NCBI GenBank assembly: GCA_900771975.1
Contig: CAAGPV010000010.1
Location: 1 to 25,990 of the forward strand
Direction of reading: 5' to 3'
From: an uncultured Prevotella sp.
Lineage (GTDB): Bacteria; Bacteroidota; Bacteroidia; Bacteroidales; Bacteroidaceae
DNA length: 25,990 nt
Part shown: positions 15,239-23,531 of the stretch, piece after piece
Numbering within the stretch: position 1 is the stretch's first letter
Layout: every line of letters starts with the position of its first letter
Made by a program: the position numbers and the translations under genes
Notes under the pieces: model-generated
Told to the model about the DNA's origin: nothing
Seen by the model: only the letters and a program-made list of their open reading frames with translations
The model's database searches: none

Positions 15239-17593
15239 CTATTTCACAAACTTCTTTCCGTTGCTTATTACGATACCCTTGTAGCTCTTTCCTACACGCT
15301 GACCGGCAAGGTTGTAAGTGGCATCGTTAGACTGGACTAACGTATTGCTGCCAGTTGTGATGTCGTTGATGCCGGTGGCGTTGGTGTAGAAGAAGCGCGT
15401 GACAGGCTGCTCAAGAGCCGGAACACAGTCATCGTTGACATAAGGCCAGTCTTCAGTATCGGCATAGTCGTCGAAGGTGTAACGGTCGCTGAAGTATGTC
15501 ATAGCCTTCTTCGTTTGGTCAGGGTTGTAGAAGAAGTTGAAATCGAGTACGTTGCATGTGTTCTCGCCCTCAAAGGTGATAGCCACGAGCAGGTTCTTCT
15601 CTCCGCTATAGTTGAGAGGCTTGTCGAACACGAGTTCCATCTCGCCGTTTCCTCCAGCATAGTTGTATAGTTCGCCGTCATATTCATAGCCAGCAATGGC
15701 TGCAGAAGCATCTGCATATTCAAAGAATTTGTATGCTTTTGCATTGTCGTCGTAGTCGAAGGCGTTGTTGTCGATTTCCTTCACCCAAAGTTTCACCGTG
15801 CGTGGGCAGGCGTCATAAGCCGATTCGTTGTGGAACACGAAGTTGATTTGAGAGATAGCCTTGCCCTTCATCTTCTGCAGCTGCTCCTTGGTGTAGATAA
15901 TTTCCGAACCAGTGTATTTGTGAGAGAAATTGGTTGGAGCTGCTGCCCAAGAATATCCGTGACCGTAGTAGCAGTCGTCCTGAGTACCATTTTTCAGTAG
16001 CTTCTCGTATTTTCCGAGCGTAACGCTATTTTCTGGCTCCGGAGTTTTGGTCAGAGAGATATTCTTGATAGTCGTCTCGCCAGGAGTGAACGAGATGCTA
16101 TCTTCGGTATAGTCTTCACATTCGCCGTCGGTAACGGTAAGCGTGTAAGTCTTTTCGCTCTTTACCACGCGAAGCAAATATGAGCCATCGGCACTTGTCT
16201 GTGTGCTATAAGTGATGTATTTGTTGTCCTTGGCAGCAAGTTTCACGGTAGCGCCTTCAACAGGTTCACCCCCGCAAGTCACCTTACCCGTCATAGTAGA
16301 TGGATTGTCAATCTTGATAAGAGTGATGTCTTGCGTCTTAGGCTCTCCCGGAGTGAAGGTGAGGTTGGCCACCGTCTTGTCCTCATATCCGTCAGCCTTT
16401 GCCGTGAGCGTGTAGGTCTCCTCGCTCTTTACTACTGAGATAGAGTATGCACCTGTCTCGTCGGTGGTGTCAGAATATTCGTTGTTGTCGTTCTTTACGG
16501 TAATGGTAGCACCCTTTATAGGAGCGTTGTCCTCGTTGGAAACGACCTTTCCGGAAAGAACAGACGGTACGTCCTTCTTCACGAGATTGATGTCGAGCGA
16601 CTTCTTTTCGTCAGAGGCGAACCTCATAGGTTCAGTAGCCGTGAAGTCCTCATATCCTTCGGCTGTGGCTTTAAGAGTGAAGTCCTTGTCGAGGTCACCG
16701 ATCGGCACTTGAATATTGTATGAACCGTCAGCAGCACTCGTATCAGCGATTTCATTTTGGCCGTCGGTAAGACAAATGATTGCTCCCTCAACGGTGTTAT
16801 CACCGCATTTTACGGTTCCAGAGAGTTCGGCAGTCTTCAAGATAGGTTTGCTTGCTTCCTGGTAAGTAAATTTTGTGAGCGGTTGTGAAAGTTGTGTGGC
16901 GTGAGAGATGGCCGAGCCACCGCCAGTGGCATAAGGCCAATCCTCTGATTCGTTGAAGTCGGCAAACGAAGCGTTGTCGCTGCACGTAGTCATTGCCGCA
17001 TTCTCAGCATCGGTATTGTAATAGAACTCGATGTCGGTAGGGGTATCGGCAGTGTCGTCACCGTCGAAGGTTATCGTAACGAGTAGGTTCTTTTCTCCAC
17101 TGTAAGCAAAAGGCTTGTCGAAGTTGAAGGAAATCTCGCCGTTCAGACAGTAATAATCTACAAAATCGTCTTCGAACGCATAGTTGGCAGTAGCCTTGGT
17201 AGCGTCAGAATATTCAAAATACTGGTAAGCCTTCTTGGAACTATTGTAGGCAAACTCGTTGTCGTCAATCTCCTTGACCCACACATTGACAGTTCGTGGG
17301 AAAGCTGTGAAGGCCCCCTGGTTGTAATAAACAAAGCTGAGCCCCTTGATTTCCTTGCCTGCCAAGCCAGCGAGCTGACTCTTGGTGTAGATAATCTGCG
17401 AGCCAGTGTGCTTCACGTTAAACTGAGTCGGGGCAATCATCCACCAGCTACCCTGATAAGTTTGATCCTCGTTCCAGTCGCCATTCACCACCTCGTCATA
17501 ATTTCCCAGTGCCAGCGTCTTGTCGTCAGCGTTCGCCCAGTTTACTCCAATGGCGAGGAGCAAGAGGGTAAGGATGTAGTTGATTTTTCTCAT
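15239..17593 (-). CDS. Large secreted protein with duplicated end modules and three carboxypeptidase-regulatory-like domains
   Basis: A 784-aa protein. Signal peptide MRKINYILTLLLLAIGVNWA (cleavage about residue 22). A module of about 220 aa occurs twice: residues about 27-250 (LALGNYDEVV ... SWWMIAPTQFNVKHTGS ... YSGEKNLLVTITFDG) and about 522-735 (VTLGKYEKLL ... SWAAAPTNFSHKYTGS ... YSGEKNLLVAITFEG). Between them lie three CarboxypepD_reg/Ig-like repeats (starting about 257, 345, 430; each with SG/TGKV, EGA, DGSY and GYED-type elements). The C-terminus NLAGQRVGKSYKGIVISNGK then KFVK resembles a sorting tail. It is probably exported and surface exposed. It is the last gene of an operon with an FN3-like protein and an M6 protease. 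No catalytic motif is seen. Confidence 0.8.
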   Translation of the reverse strand: MRKINYILTLLLLAIGVNWANADDKTLALGNYDEVVNGDWNEDQTYQGSWWMIAPTQFNVKHTGSQIIYTKSQLAGLAGKEIKGLSFVYYNQGAFTAFPRTVNVWVKEIDDNEFAYNSSKKAYQYFEYSDATKATANYAFEDDFVDYYCLNGEISFNFDKPFAYSGEKNLLVTITFDGDDTADTPTDIEFYYNTDAENAAMTTCSDNASFADFNESEDWPYATGGGSAISHATQLSQPLTKFTYQEASKPILKTAELSGTVKCGDNTVEGAIICLTDGQNEIADTSAADGSYNIQVPIGDLDKDFTLKATAEGYEDFTATEPMRFASDEKKSLDINLVKKDVPSVLSGKVVSNEDNAPIKGATITVKNDNNEYSDTTDETGAYSISVVKSEETYTLTAKADGYEDKTVANLTFTPGEPKTQDITLIKIDNPSTMTGKVTCGGEPVEGATVKLAAKDNKYITYSTQTSADGSYLLRVVKSEKTYTLTVTDGECEDYTEDSISFTPGETTIKNISLTKTPEPENSVTLGKYEKLLKNGTQDDCYYGHGYSWAAAPTNFSHKYTGSEIIYTKEQLQKMKGKAISQINFVFHNESAYDACPRTVKLWVKEIDNNAFDYDDNAKAYKFFEYADASAAIAGYEYDGELYNYAGGNGEMELVFDKPLNYSGEKNLLVAITFEGENTCNVLDFNFFYNPDQTKKAMTYFSDRYTFDDYADTEDWPYVNDDCVPALEQPVTRFFYTNATGINDITTGSNTLVQSNDATYNLAGQRVGKSYKGIVISNGKKFVK

Positions 17594-17612
17594 ATTATTA
17601 TAGTTTTATCAT

Positions 17613-18674
17613 TTATTTCACTAAAATCTTCTTTCCACCGTTGATAAACAAGCCATGGACGGGCTTTTCGATGCGCTGTCCTGCGATGTTGTACCATGTG
17701 TCGTCAGTCTTCGCCTTGTCGTCGTTAGCAATGTTCAGTATGCCATCGGTAGACGGGTCGTAAACCTCAGAAGTTTTATTGTTCATATCCACCTTCACGA
17801 GGTCGGCAAACGGACTCGTCACGAAAGTGTAAGGCATAGAACCGTTAGGAGTGGAGAAGTCATTAGCCGATGCATAAAGGTCGTAGTATACCACTTTTGC
17901 CGAAGTGTACTTAGACAGACCTGTGATGCGGCAAGAGTTGATAGAATCGTTTGTCGTCTCGTTCACGGCATCTACTGCATCGTTTCCGCCCACCATATAG
18001 TTGATGACATCACCAATCTTCATGTCCTGTTTAACCTGTATGCGATCGAAGTAGTCGGGGGCACCCTCCTTCGCCGTGTTGTTGATAACGCTAAAGAAGA
18101 GGTCCTTGCATCCGTTTTCAAATTCAAAGGTTACCTCGGCGATACCTGTAGCTCCGCCTTCCACCTGAGCCTTCTGAGTTTTGATTTCCTTTCCGTTGCT
18201 TCCGTTGCTCTCGATACGAATTTCATCACCGTTGTTGCAGTATGCGTCAACCACAATTTTGTATTTACCGTTGTTCGCCCTCAGGTCGAGGTAAGGAGAG
18301 TAAACCAGTCCAGCAACCATGCTTCGGATGAAGTTAGGAAATCCGTAGGCACTCCATCCATAAGTTTGGGCATATCCGTAATTAGAGAGGTCTACATACT
18401 CCTCATCGCCCCCGAGCGGTTCGTTGATGTTACCGCCCGTAATGCCGTTGAAATCCTCATCGGCAATCGTCATTTCACCGTTAGTTGTCACCATCTTTCG
18501 GTCGTAAACGAACACGGCGTATCCGTCGCAGTCGTTCACCGCTCCCCAGTTAGCGGTAAATCCCGTTGCCGTGATGTTTGTGGCAGGCTTAGCCTCAGGC
18601 TTGTTCAGCGTGATTTGTGCCGAAGCTGAGATTGCCACTGCCATAAAGAATAATGTTGTGTAGATTTTCTTCAT
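17613..18674 (-). CDS. Secreted FN3-like protein with C-terminal sorting-like tail
   Basis: A 353-aa protein: signal peptide MKKIYTTLFFMAVAISASAQ, then an N-terminal fibronectin-III-like opening (KPATNITATGFTANWGAVND then CDGYAVFVYD). A beta-rich jelly-roll-like region with DEDFNGITGG, YSPYLDLRANNGKYKIVVDA and DLFFSVINNT recalls choice-of-anchor J / MAM-type domains. A second beta region leads to the tail WYNIAGQRIEKPVHGLFING then GKKILVK. It starts 32 nt after the M6 protease gene and ends 19 nt before the 784-aa gene. Role likely adhesion or substrate binding; not proven. Confidence 0.75.
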   Translation of the reverse strand: MKKIYTTLFFMAVAISASAQITLNKPEAKPATNITATGFTANWGAVNDCDGYAVFVYDRKMVTTNGEMTIADEDFNGITGGNINEPLGGDEEYVDLSNYGYAQTYGWSAYGFPNFIRSMVAGLVYSPYLDLRANNGKYKIVVDAYCNNGDEIRIESNGSNGKEIKTQKAQVEGGATGIAEVTFEFENGCKDLFFSVINNTAKEGAPDYFDRIQVKQDMKIGDVINYMVGGNDAVDAVNETTNDSINSCRITGLSKYTSAKVVYYDLYASANDFSTPNGSMPYTFVTSPFADLVKVDMNNKTSEVYDPSTDGILNIANDDKAKTDDTWYNIAGQRIEKPVHGLFINGGKKILVK

Positions 18675-18706
18675 AATTATATATTTAAATTAAAATATTG
18701 TTTATT

Positions 18707-20539
18707 CTATTCCACTACCACTTTCTTTCTACCTATTATATATATGCCAGCTTTCAGTTTCCCGGCTTTTATGTCTGCGACGCGAGCCACAGCTTTTCCT
18801 GTAAGATCGTAAACAATGGCATTGCGGTCAGACGAGTCTGTTGTGGTGAGTTCTGAGATGGCCAACGTCCCGTTGTCCTTAGTCATAAACGAGAAAGAAA
18901 TATTGCCGGTTTCATCCTTCTTGATGTTGTAGATAGGCTTGCTCATCAGCTTCGAACCGTCTTCGAGGGCGTTGTACAGTTTGGCCGCCGGCTTGCTCGT
19001 ATTGGTCAGACTGTCAACCACGCCCCTTGGAGCCTCCATCGGGTAAGTATAGAAATATGTCTCGTTCTGTATGCTCCTCACTCGGCTGAACGGAGCCATG
19101 CGCGGGTGGTCGTTGGTGAGATATTCGCTATAGCCCTCGGCAGGAGTAAACTCGCCCCTTGTGTTCACGATATTGTTGTCGAAGAGTTTCTTGTCGTAGT
19201 CCACGTGGATAACGAGCAGTCCGCCTTCTGGAGTATAGGCATCCCATCCATTGTTTTTGTGGTTCTCCAGTAGATAGTATTCATCCTTGTGGTTATCGTT
19301 GTAGATGACGTAAGCTTTCCCGTCCTCGTCATCCAGACTCGTCATTCCCGCAATCTTGTCGCCCTCTTTCAGTTCGGTCAGGTCGAGCCATCCGGCATAG
19401 GCGCGCTCATAGCTTGTCCATCCGGCAGGACACCATCCGATGCCTTGTGGTCCGTTGTAGCTGCCACTTGCCAGCAGGTCCCAATCTCCCATGGTAGGAG
19501 TTGTTCCGTAGCTTGTGTCATACATGTCGGGCAGCCCCATACAGTGAGAGAACTCATGACAGAAAACGCCCAGTCCCATAGGAGTGTTTCCAGAATTCAA
19601 ATACAGTTCGTTGGCACAGGCATATTGATTGATATATACACCGTCGAGCGAGAAACCTCCGTTACCGTCCTGGTTCTGCAGCGCCTCGTCGAGTGTCCAA
19701 GCGTTAGGCCAAATAGTTCCCGTAGGTCCTCCCGTAGCCTGTCCGTAGCCGGCATAGAGCACGAACACCTGTTCCACCTCGCCGTCACCGTCCCAGTCAT
19801 ATTTAGTCCAGTCGATGTCGTATTGGGCATCAGCATTCTTTATAGCCTCTGTAATGAACTCTCCGATATGGTCGGTGCCGCCCATGATAGCTGAAGGACC
19901 TCCGTAGTAAGTAGCCGATTTGCTTACTTTCACTGGACCGATTACGTCGAACGAGAGGTCGAAAGCACCACGACTCATCACGCTGAAATAGTCGTGTACG
20001 CTACCCGCCGCTCCATATTGTGAGAATCCCTCCTTGTTGAGCACGTCGTTGTAGAAAGCCTTGATGCTTTCATCGTCCTTTGAGAACGACTTGTCGGAGA
20101 AGTAGGCCAATATTACCGGAGCCTTCTTCTTGCCCTGAAACACGCTCTTATCGTCCTTCCCCGGCAAGCGCTTTATTCCTTTCATTATGTTAGCGTTTTG
20201 AGTCGTGAGTTTCTTCTCGGAATAGGCAGACATGTTGGTGATATCTGTAATTGCTGTAGACTCTTTTGCTGTTCTCCTTTCCGCCTCGTGAGCCAAGATG
20301 TTCGAACTGACGAGCTTCCCTTCCTCTATTTTTAGGTAGCAGAATCTGTTTTCGGCATCTTTATAAAGAGGCACATTGTCGGAAGTAACATAGAAATGCG
20401 TGTGTTCGTCACCCGTCAGGCACACCTTTAGAGTAGTGCCGTCGCTCTGAGTAACGGTAATCCAGTTCCGTTTTGCTGGAATGGCAAGAGCCATTGCAGT
20501 GATGAATGAGAGAACCGTTGAAGTAATGATTTTTTTCAT
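18707..20539 (-). CDS. M6-family secreted metalloprotease
   Basis: A 610-aa zinc metalloprotease of the M6 (immune inhibitor A-like) family. Signal peptide MKKIITSTVLSFITAMALA; propeptide-like region to about residue 120; catalytic domain beginning KAPVILAYFSDKSF. The zinc site HEFSHCMGLPD (residues 328-338) matches HEXXHxxGxxD with H328, E329, H332 and D338. MGDWDLLASGSY follows as the Met-turn-like element. DWDGDGEVEQVF (near 246-257) looks like a calcium-binding loop. The C-terminal tail VYDLTGKAVARVADIKAGKL then KAGIYIIGRKKVVVE is of the Bacteroidetes secretion-tail type. It is first in the operon. Likely degrades host or dietary protein at the surface. Confidence 0.92.
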   Translation of the reverse strand: MKKIITSTVLSFITAMALAIPAKRNWITVTQSDGTTLKVCLTGDEHTHFYVTSDNVPLYKDAENRFCYLKIEEGKLVSSNILAHEAERRTAKESTAITDITNMSAYSEKKLTTQNANIMKGIKRLPGKDDKSVFQGKKKAPVILAYFSDKSFSKDDESIKAFYNDVLNKEGFSQYGAAGSVHDYFSVMSRGAFDLSFDVIGPVKVSKSATYYGGPSAIMGGTDHIGEFITEAIKNADAQYDIDWTKYDWDGDGEVEQVFVLYAGYGQATGGPTGTIWPNAWTLDEALQNQDGNGGFSLDGVYINQYACANELYLNSGNTPMGLGVFCHEFSHCMGLPDMYDTSYGTTPTMGDWDLLASGSYNGPQGIGWCPAGWTSYERAYAGWLDLTELKEGDKIAGMTSLDDEDGKAYVIYNDNHKDEYYLLENHKNNGWDAYTPEGGLLVIHVDYDKKLFDNNIVNTRGEFTPAEGYSEYLTNDHPRMAPFSRVRSIQNETYFYTYPMEAPRGVVDSLTNTSKPAAKLYNALEDGSKLMSKPIYNIKKDETGNISFSFMTKDNGTLAISELTTTDSSDRNAIVYDLTGKAVARVADIKAGKLKAGIYIIGRKKVVVE

Positions 20540-20822
20540 TTCCTAAAGCGTTTATTACCTATTTCTTATTGATATTTATAATATTGAATATTGGCCTTGA
20601 ATAAGAAAACCAAATATTGAATACTTACCTTTTCTTTTGCATACAACCAGCATAAACCTTCGTTAGTTTAGCCAATTATTGAAGTTATTTGGAGTTGTTA
20701 CACATTAAACGTTGCTTATCCGCTGCTAAATTACAATATTTAATTAACATGGGGAATACTTAAATGTTATGAATTTATCTTTTAAAGTTATAAAGAAGCA
20801 GAGCTGTTGAAACTAAAATTAG
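20540..20822. other. AT-rich upstream region of the M6 operon
   Basis: No coding frame is supported. It should hold the minus-strand promoter of the protease operon. I see TTG- and TATTTG-like pieces on the minus strand (for example around 20605-20620) but no full TTG-N19-TAnnTTTG match. Confidence 0.4.
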
Positions 20823-20952
20823 CTTTCTTTACTTTTATCAGAAAAGAAAGTACCTAACCAGAAAGACACACGACTTTCTGCGGAATATATTTCACAAACA
20901 AGGTATTTTCCTCCTCCTTTCGCTTGGCAAAGTAATCAATAAGCTACTTTGC
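20823..20952. repeat. Three successive stem-loops in a non-coding stretch
   Basis: Arm pairs are 20823-20830 with 20843-20850 (CTTTCTTT/AAAGAAAG), 20859-20865 with 20874-20880 (CAGAAAG/CTTTCTG) and 20927-20934 with 20945-20952 (GCAAAGTA/TACTTTGC). All arms are exact. A strong terminator follows at 20955. No gene is seen. It may be a structured RNA or a decayed dispersed repeat. Confidence 0.4.
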
Positions 20953-20954
20953 AT

Positions 20955-20992
20955 AAAAAGGCTGCACCTTTTTCACGAGGTGCAGCCTTTTT
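20955..20992. terminator. Bidirectional intrinsic terminator
   Basis: A perfect 15-bp stem (20955-20969 with 20978-20992, AAAAAGGCTGCACCT arm) with an 8-nt loop. The arm ends give U5 on either strand. It lies 77 nt past the stop of the minus-strand gene at 21070 and would end that transcript; it could also end a plus-strand RNA covering 20823-20952. Confidence 0.9.
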
Positions 20993-21069
20993 GCGATTCC
21001 CTATTAGATATGTAAAAGTAGCTATCTTGCTACTTATTATTCATTAGTTTTGTTGTCCTTTGCGCCAAT

Positions 21070-21300
21070 TTATCCAACTACGCTGAAGATGCGAATCTCT
21101 GGGTCGGCTTGGAAGTAAGGTGATAAACCTTTGGCAACGTCGTTCTTGAACATCTCTGACTCAAGGTAGACGGCAGCATGCTCTTTGCTGTCGAAGCCAT
21201 GAAGCACTTGCACGTCCTCATCGCGCACGAGCAGCGCCTTTGTCAGAGCGCCCTCTTTAATCTTCATCGTAATCTGAAGATAAGCATTTACTTTTTTCAT
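21070..21300 (-). CDS. Small ABM-like alpha/beta-barrel protein (hypothetical)
   Basis: A 76-aa protein, MKKVNAYLQITMKIKEGALT then KALLVRDEDVQVLHGFDSKE, ending in PEIRIFSVVG. Strand-helix-strand layout, the VQVLHGFDSKEHAAVYLES segment and the closing beta strand fit a short dimeric alpha/beta-barrel (antibiotic-biosynthesis-monooxygenase-like) protein. From memory relatives are about 95 aa with an extra helix after MKI, so this copy may carry an internal in-frame deletion; that is unverified. It is transcribed divergently from the AraC-NifX gene. Function unknown. Confidence 0.55.
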   Translation of the reverse strand: MKKVNAYLQITMKIKEGALTKALLVRDEDVQVLHGFDSKEHAAVYLESEMFKNDVAKGLSPYFQADPEIRIFSVVG

Positions 21301-21354
21301 TTTTCTAATCTTGTTGGTTTATAATGTTAATCAACTCTTTCTGTTTAATGATTG

Positions 21355-21362
21355 CAAAATTA
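21355..21362 (-). promoter_or_regulatory. -7 box for the small ABM-like gene
   Basis: The minus-strand TAATTTTG (plus 21355-21362) matches TAnnTTTG, about 55 nt before the ATG at 21300. No good -33 element at the usual distance. Confidence 0.45.
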
Positions 21363-21403
21363 TGACTCAGCAGCAAACTAATCGTAGTATATTCGTACGA
21401 AAG

Positions 21404-21483
21404 AATGGTAAATTTACGCATCCTGTTTGCTTTGCTCAAAAAGAGTGTGTAATTTTACCACCGCAAATACGTAATTTACCATT
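21404..21483. promoter_or_regulatory. Three-copy operator-like repeat upstream of the AraC-NifX gene
   Basis: Related elements are GGTAAATTTAC (within 21404-21418), GTAATTTTACCA (21449-21460) and GTAATTTACCA (21471-21481). The last two are direct repeats spaced 22 bp, two helical turns, as AraC-family half-sites often are. The first is inverted: AATGGTAAATTTACG at 21404-21418 mirrors CGTAATTTACCATT at 21470-21483 with one extra T. The last copy touches the start codon at 21484, suggesting autorepression. Confidence 0.5.
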
Positions 21484-22752
21484 ATGGAAGACGTAAAGAC
21501 ATACCGCATAGAAGAGAACGCCAACTCTGGGCTAGAGCTTGAGCTACAGTTCATGCCACGTTTCTTCATAGGCAATCCAGGTGCTATGGAGGTTCACGCT
21601 CATGGCTTTTATCAGATTATATGGTTCCGTCGTGGGCATGGAGTGCATCATGTCGACTTCGTTGACTATCCCGTCACGGACAACACAATTTTCTTCATTG
21701 CTCCAGGGCAGGTACATTCCTTCGATGGTATAAACGACTATGAGGGCGTGATAATACACTTCAACGCCAGTTTCATGGCAGATGAGGAGTCGAGCGAGAG
21801 CGTATTTCTAAAGTATGACGTGTTCAATGCCTATGACTCTCAACCTTATTATAAGGTGACGCATGAGGAGGAAGAACGACTGATGATGCTTGCCCGCGAG
21901 ATGAACCGCGAGTATTCACTCACTGGAGCCTTTGCCCACAAGGACTATATGCAGTATCTTGTGCGGATGTTCCTTATAAGAGTGCAGCGCAACGGCGAGC
22001 GCAGACAGAAGACCAAACTCTATGTTAGCAGTGTAGCCGACCGCACCTTCGTTCGCTTCCGGCAATTACTGGAGCAGAATTTCCACACTGTGCATACCGT
22101 GCAGCAGTATGCTGACATGCTGAACGTCTCGCCGCGCACGCTCACAAAATATGTTAGCCAAAGCACGCATTGCTCGCCCCTGCAGGTAATAAACGACCGT
22201 ATTGTGCTTGAAGCAAAGCGGCAGATACAACATTCCACACTCAGCATAAAGGAGATATGCTATGATCTTGGCTTTGAAGATCCGTCATACTTTGTGAAGT
22301 TCTTCAAGCGCATGACTGGCTGGATGCCCAACGAGTTTCGAAACCAAACATATCAAGCATATATTATAAACTCTAAAAATAAGAAAAATATGAAAATTGC
22401 AATTCCAACAGCCGAGGGACGACTCTTCCCTCATTTCGGCAAGGCTCCACAAGTCACAGTATACGATGTGGAGAACAACGTGGTAAAGAACAAGCAGGTG
22501 CTTACCGCACCCGAACACGCTCATGGCGCAATGCCACGATTTCTGCAAGGGCTCGGTGTGACCGAAGTGGTGTGCGGCGGATTGGGTGCCGGTGCCGTTA
22601 ACATGCTTAAAGAGATGGGTATAGCCATTCATGGCGGTGCACCAGCCGAGGATGTAGACAAGGTGCTTAGTGAATATATTGCTGGCACACTCGTTTACGG
22701 CGATTCCACTTGCCATCACGACGCTTGCGACGGACATGGGCACCATCAGTAA
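21484..22752 (+). CDS. AraC-family regulator fused to a NifX/NafY-type FeMo-cofactor-binding-like domain
   Basis: A 422-aa protein in two parts. Residues about 15-115 form a cupin-like sensor (MEVHAHGFYQIIWFRRGHGV; FIAPGQVHSFDG), and about 185-288 a double HTH of the AraC type (VQQYADMLNVSPRTLTKYVS; LSIKEICYDLGFEDPSYFVK; MTGWMPNEFR). Residues 303-422 start again with a methionine: MKIAIPTAEGRLFPHFGKAP, VTEVVCGGLGAGAVNML, then a histidine-rich CHHDACDGHGHHQ tail. This is a complete dinitrogenase iron-molybdenum cofactor biosynthesis-type domain, which binds metal clusters. The linker (about 289-302, TYQAYIINSKNKKN) reads like a translated AT-rich spacer. M303 (22390) could serve as an internal start. 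No nif genes are present, so a metal or cluster-linked sensor is more likely than nitrogen fixation. Confidence 0.85.
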   Translation: MEDVKTYRIEENANSGLELELQFMPRFFIGNPGAMEVHAHGFYQIIWFRRGHGVHHVDFVDYPVTDNTIFFIAPGQVHSFDGINDYEGVIIHFNASFMADEESSESVFLKYDVFNAYDSQPYYKVTHEEEERLMMLAREMNREYSLTGAFAHKDYMQYLVRMFLIRVQRNGERRQKTKLYVSSVADRTFVRFRQLLEQNFHTVHTVQQYADMLNVSPRTLTKYVSQSTHCSPLQVINDRIVLEAKRQIQHSTLSIKEICYDLGFEDPSYFVKFFKRMTGWMPNEFRNQTYQAYIINSKNKKNMKIAIPTAEGRLFPHFGKAPQVTVYDVENNVVKNKQVLTAPEHAHGAMPRFLQGLGVTEVVCGGLGAGAVNMLKEMGIAIHGGAPAEDVDKVLSEYIAGTLVYGDSTCHHDACDGHGHHQ

Positions 22753-22807
22753 CAGTTAGAAAAATAGGTTTTAATACTCCAATCATTCAAAGCGTCTTTT
22801 AATAAAG

Positions 22808-23221
22808 ATGATAAAATATACAGAAGACCGCAAGTTCACACAGAAGCAAGTGGAAGAGTTGTTTTGCTCCATAGGTTGGGTGTCGGGGCAATATCCAAGT
22901 AAACTTTACCGTGCATTGCAACAGTCATCATTCGTGCTTTCGGCATGGGACGGTCCACAGCTTGTAGGACTTATACGCGGCATTGACGACGGTTGCATGA
23001 CTGCCTTTCTTCACTACCTGCTGGTTTCGCCCGACCATCAGCATCAAGGTATTGCCTCACGACTTGTAGAAGGGGCAAAGCACCATTACAGAAACTACTT
23101 TTACATAAACATCATGCCAGAAGAAAGCCACAACGCAACATTCTATGAGCGCCATGGTTTCAGCATAATGCCCGATGGCGTAGCCATGCAAATCTGTAAT
23201 CCTAACTTTGACGAATTGTAA
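22808..23221 (+). CDS. GNAT N-acetyltransferase
   Basis: A 137-aa acetyltransferase of the short GNAT type. VGLIRGIDDGCMTAFLHYLL forms the central strands; VSPDHQHQGIASRLVEGAKH carries the acetyl-CoA loop (Q-x-x-G-I-A form, HQHQGIA), and HNATFYERHGF is the usual C-terminal motif. Substrate unknown. It starts 55 nt after the AraC-NifX gene in the same direction and could be part of its regulon or transcript. Confidence 0.9.
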   Translation: MIKYTEDRKFTQKQVEELFCSIGWVSGQYPSKLYRALQQSSFVLSAWDGPQLVGLIRGIDDGCMTAFLHYLLVSPDHQHQGIASRLVEGAKHHYRNYFYINIMPEESHNATFYERHGFSIMPDGVAMQICNPNFDEL

Positions 23222-23531
23222 AAACAACTGTAGGTTGGGCATTTCTTGCCCTGCTTACGGCTATTTTGCAACAAACACTTCTAAAACTACATTCTTCTAC
23301 AACTATTTTCACCACCTTTTTATTCAGCCGTTTGCATATTTCCTCCTTTCGCGCTCTTTCTTTATGTTATATTGTGGTTGCTCTGATATTGCAAAGATAA
23401 CCCTAACGAGTGCCATAAAAGCTTGTTTTCAATTAGCCGAGCGCTGCTTGTCTAACATGAAGGTTGTTATAATCAAAGAGAAAGAATGGTAATTAACAGA
23501 ATTAACATTCTTGTTTGTCAATGATTATTTG
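23222..23531. other. Non-coding stretch after the GNAT
   Basis: No supported gene. The open frames here lack starts, codon bias or recognisable motifs. Its right end runs into the promoter at 23511-23539. Confidence 0.5.

Noticed and set aside
17655..18629. A 324-codon plus-strand open frame opposite the FN3-like secreted protein
   Set aside because: The minus strand here has a signal peptide, domain pattern and operon context; the plus frame has no recognisable motif and mirrors the codon pattern of the real gene.
19289..19894. A 201-codon plus-strand frame opposite the M6 protease
   Set aside because: It is antisense to the zinc-site region of a clear protease and shows no motif of its own.
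21484..22752. A nitrogen-fixation locus
   Set aside because: Only a single NifX/NafY-like domain is seen, fused to AraC; there are no nifHDK, nifB or nifEN genes in the window.
23208..23492. A 94-codon plus-strand frame after the GNAT
   Set aside because: It overlaps the GNAT end, is rich in Phe/Cys/Tyr runs typical of non-coding AT-rich DNA and has no start signal.
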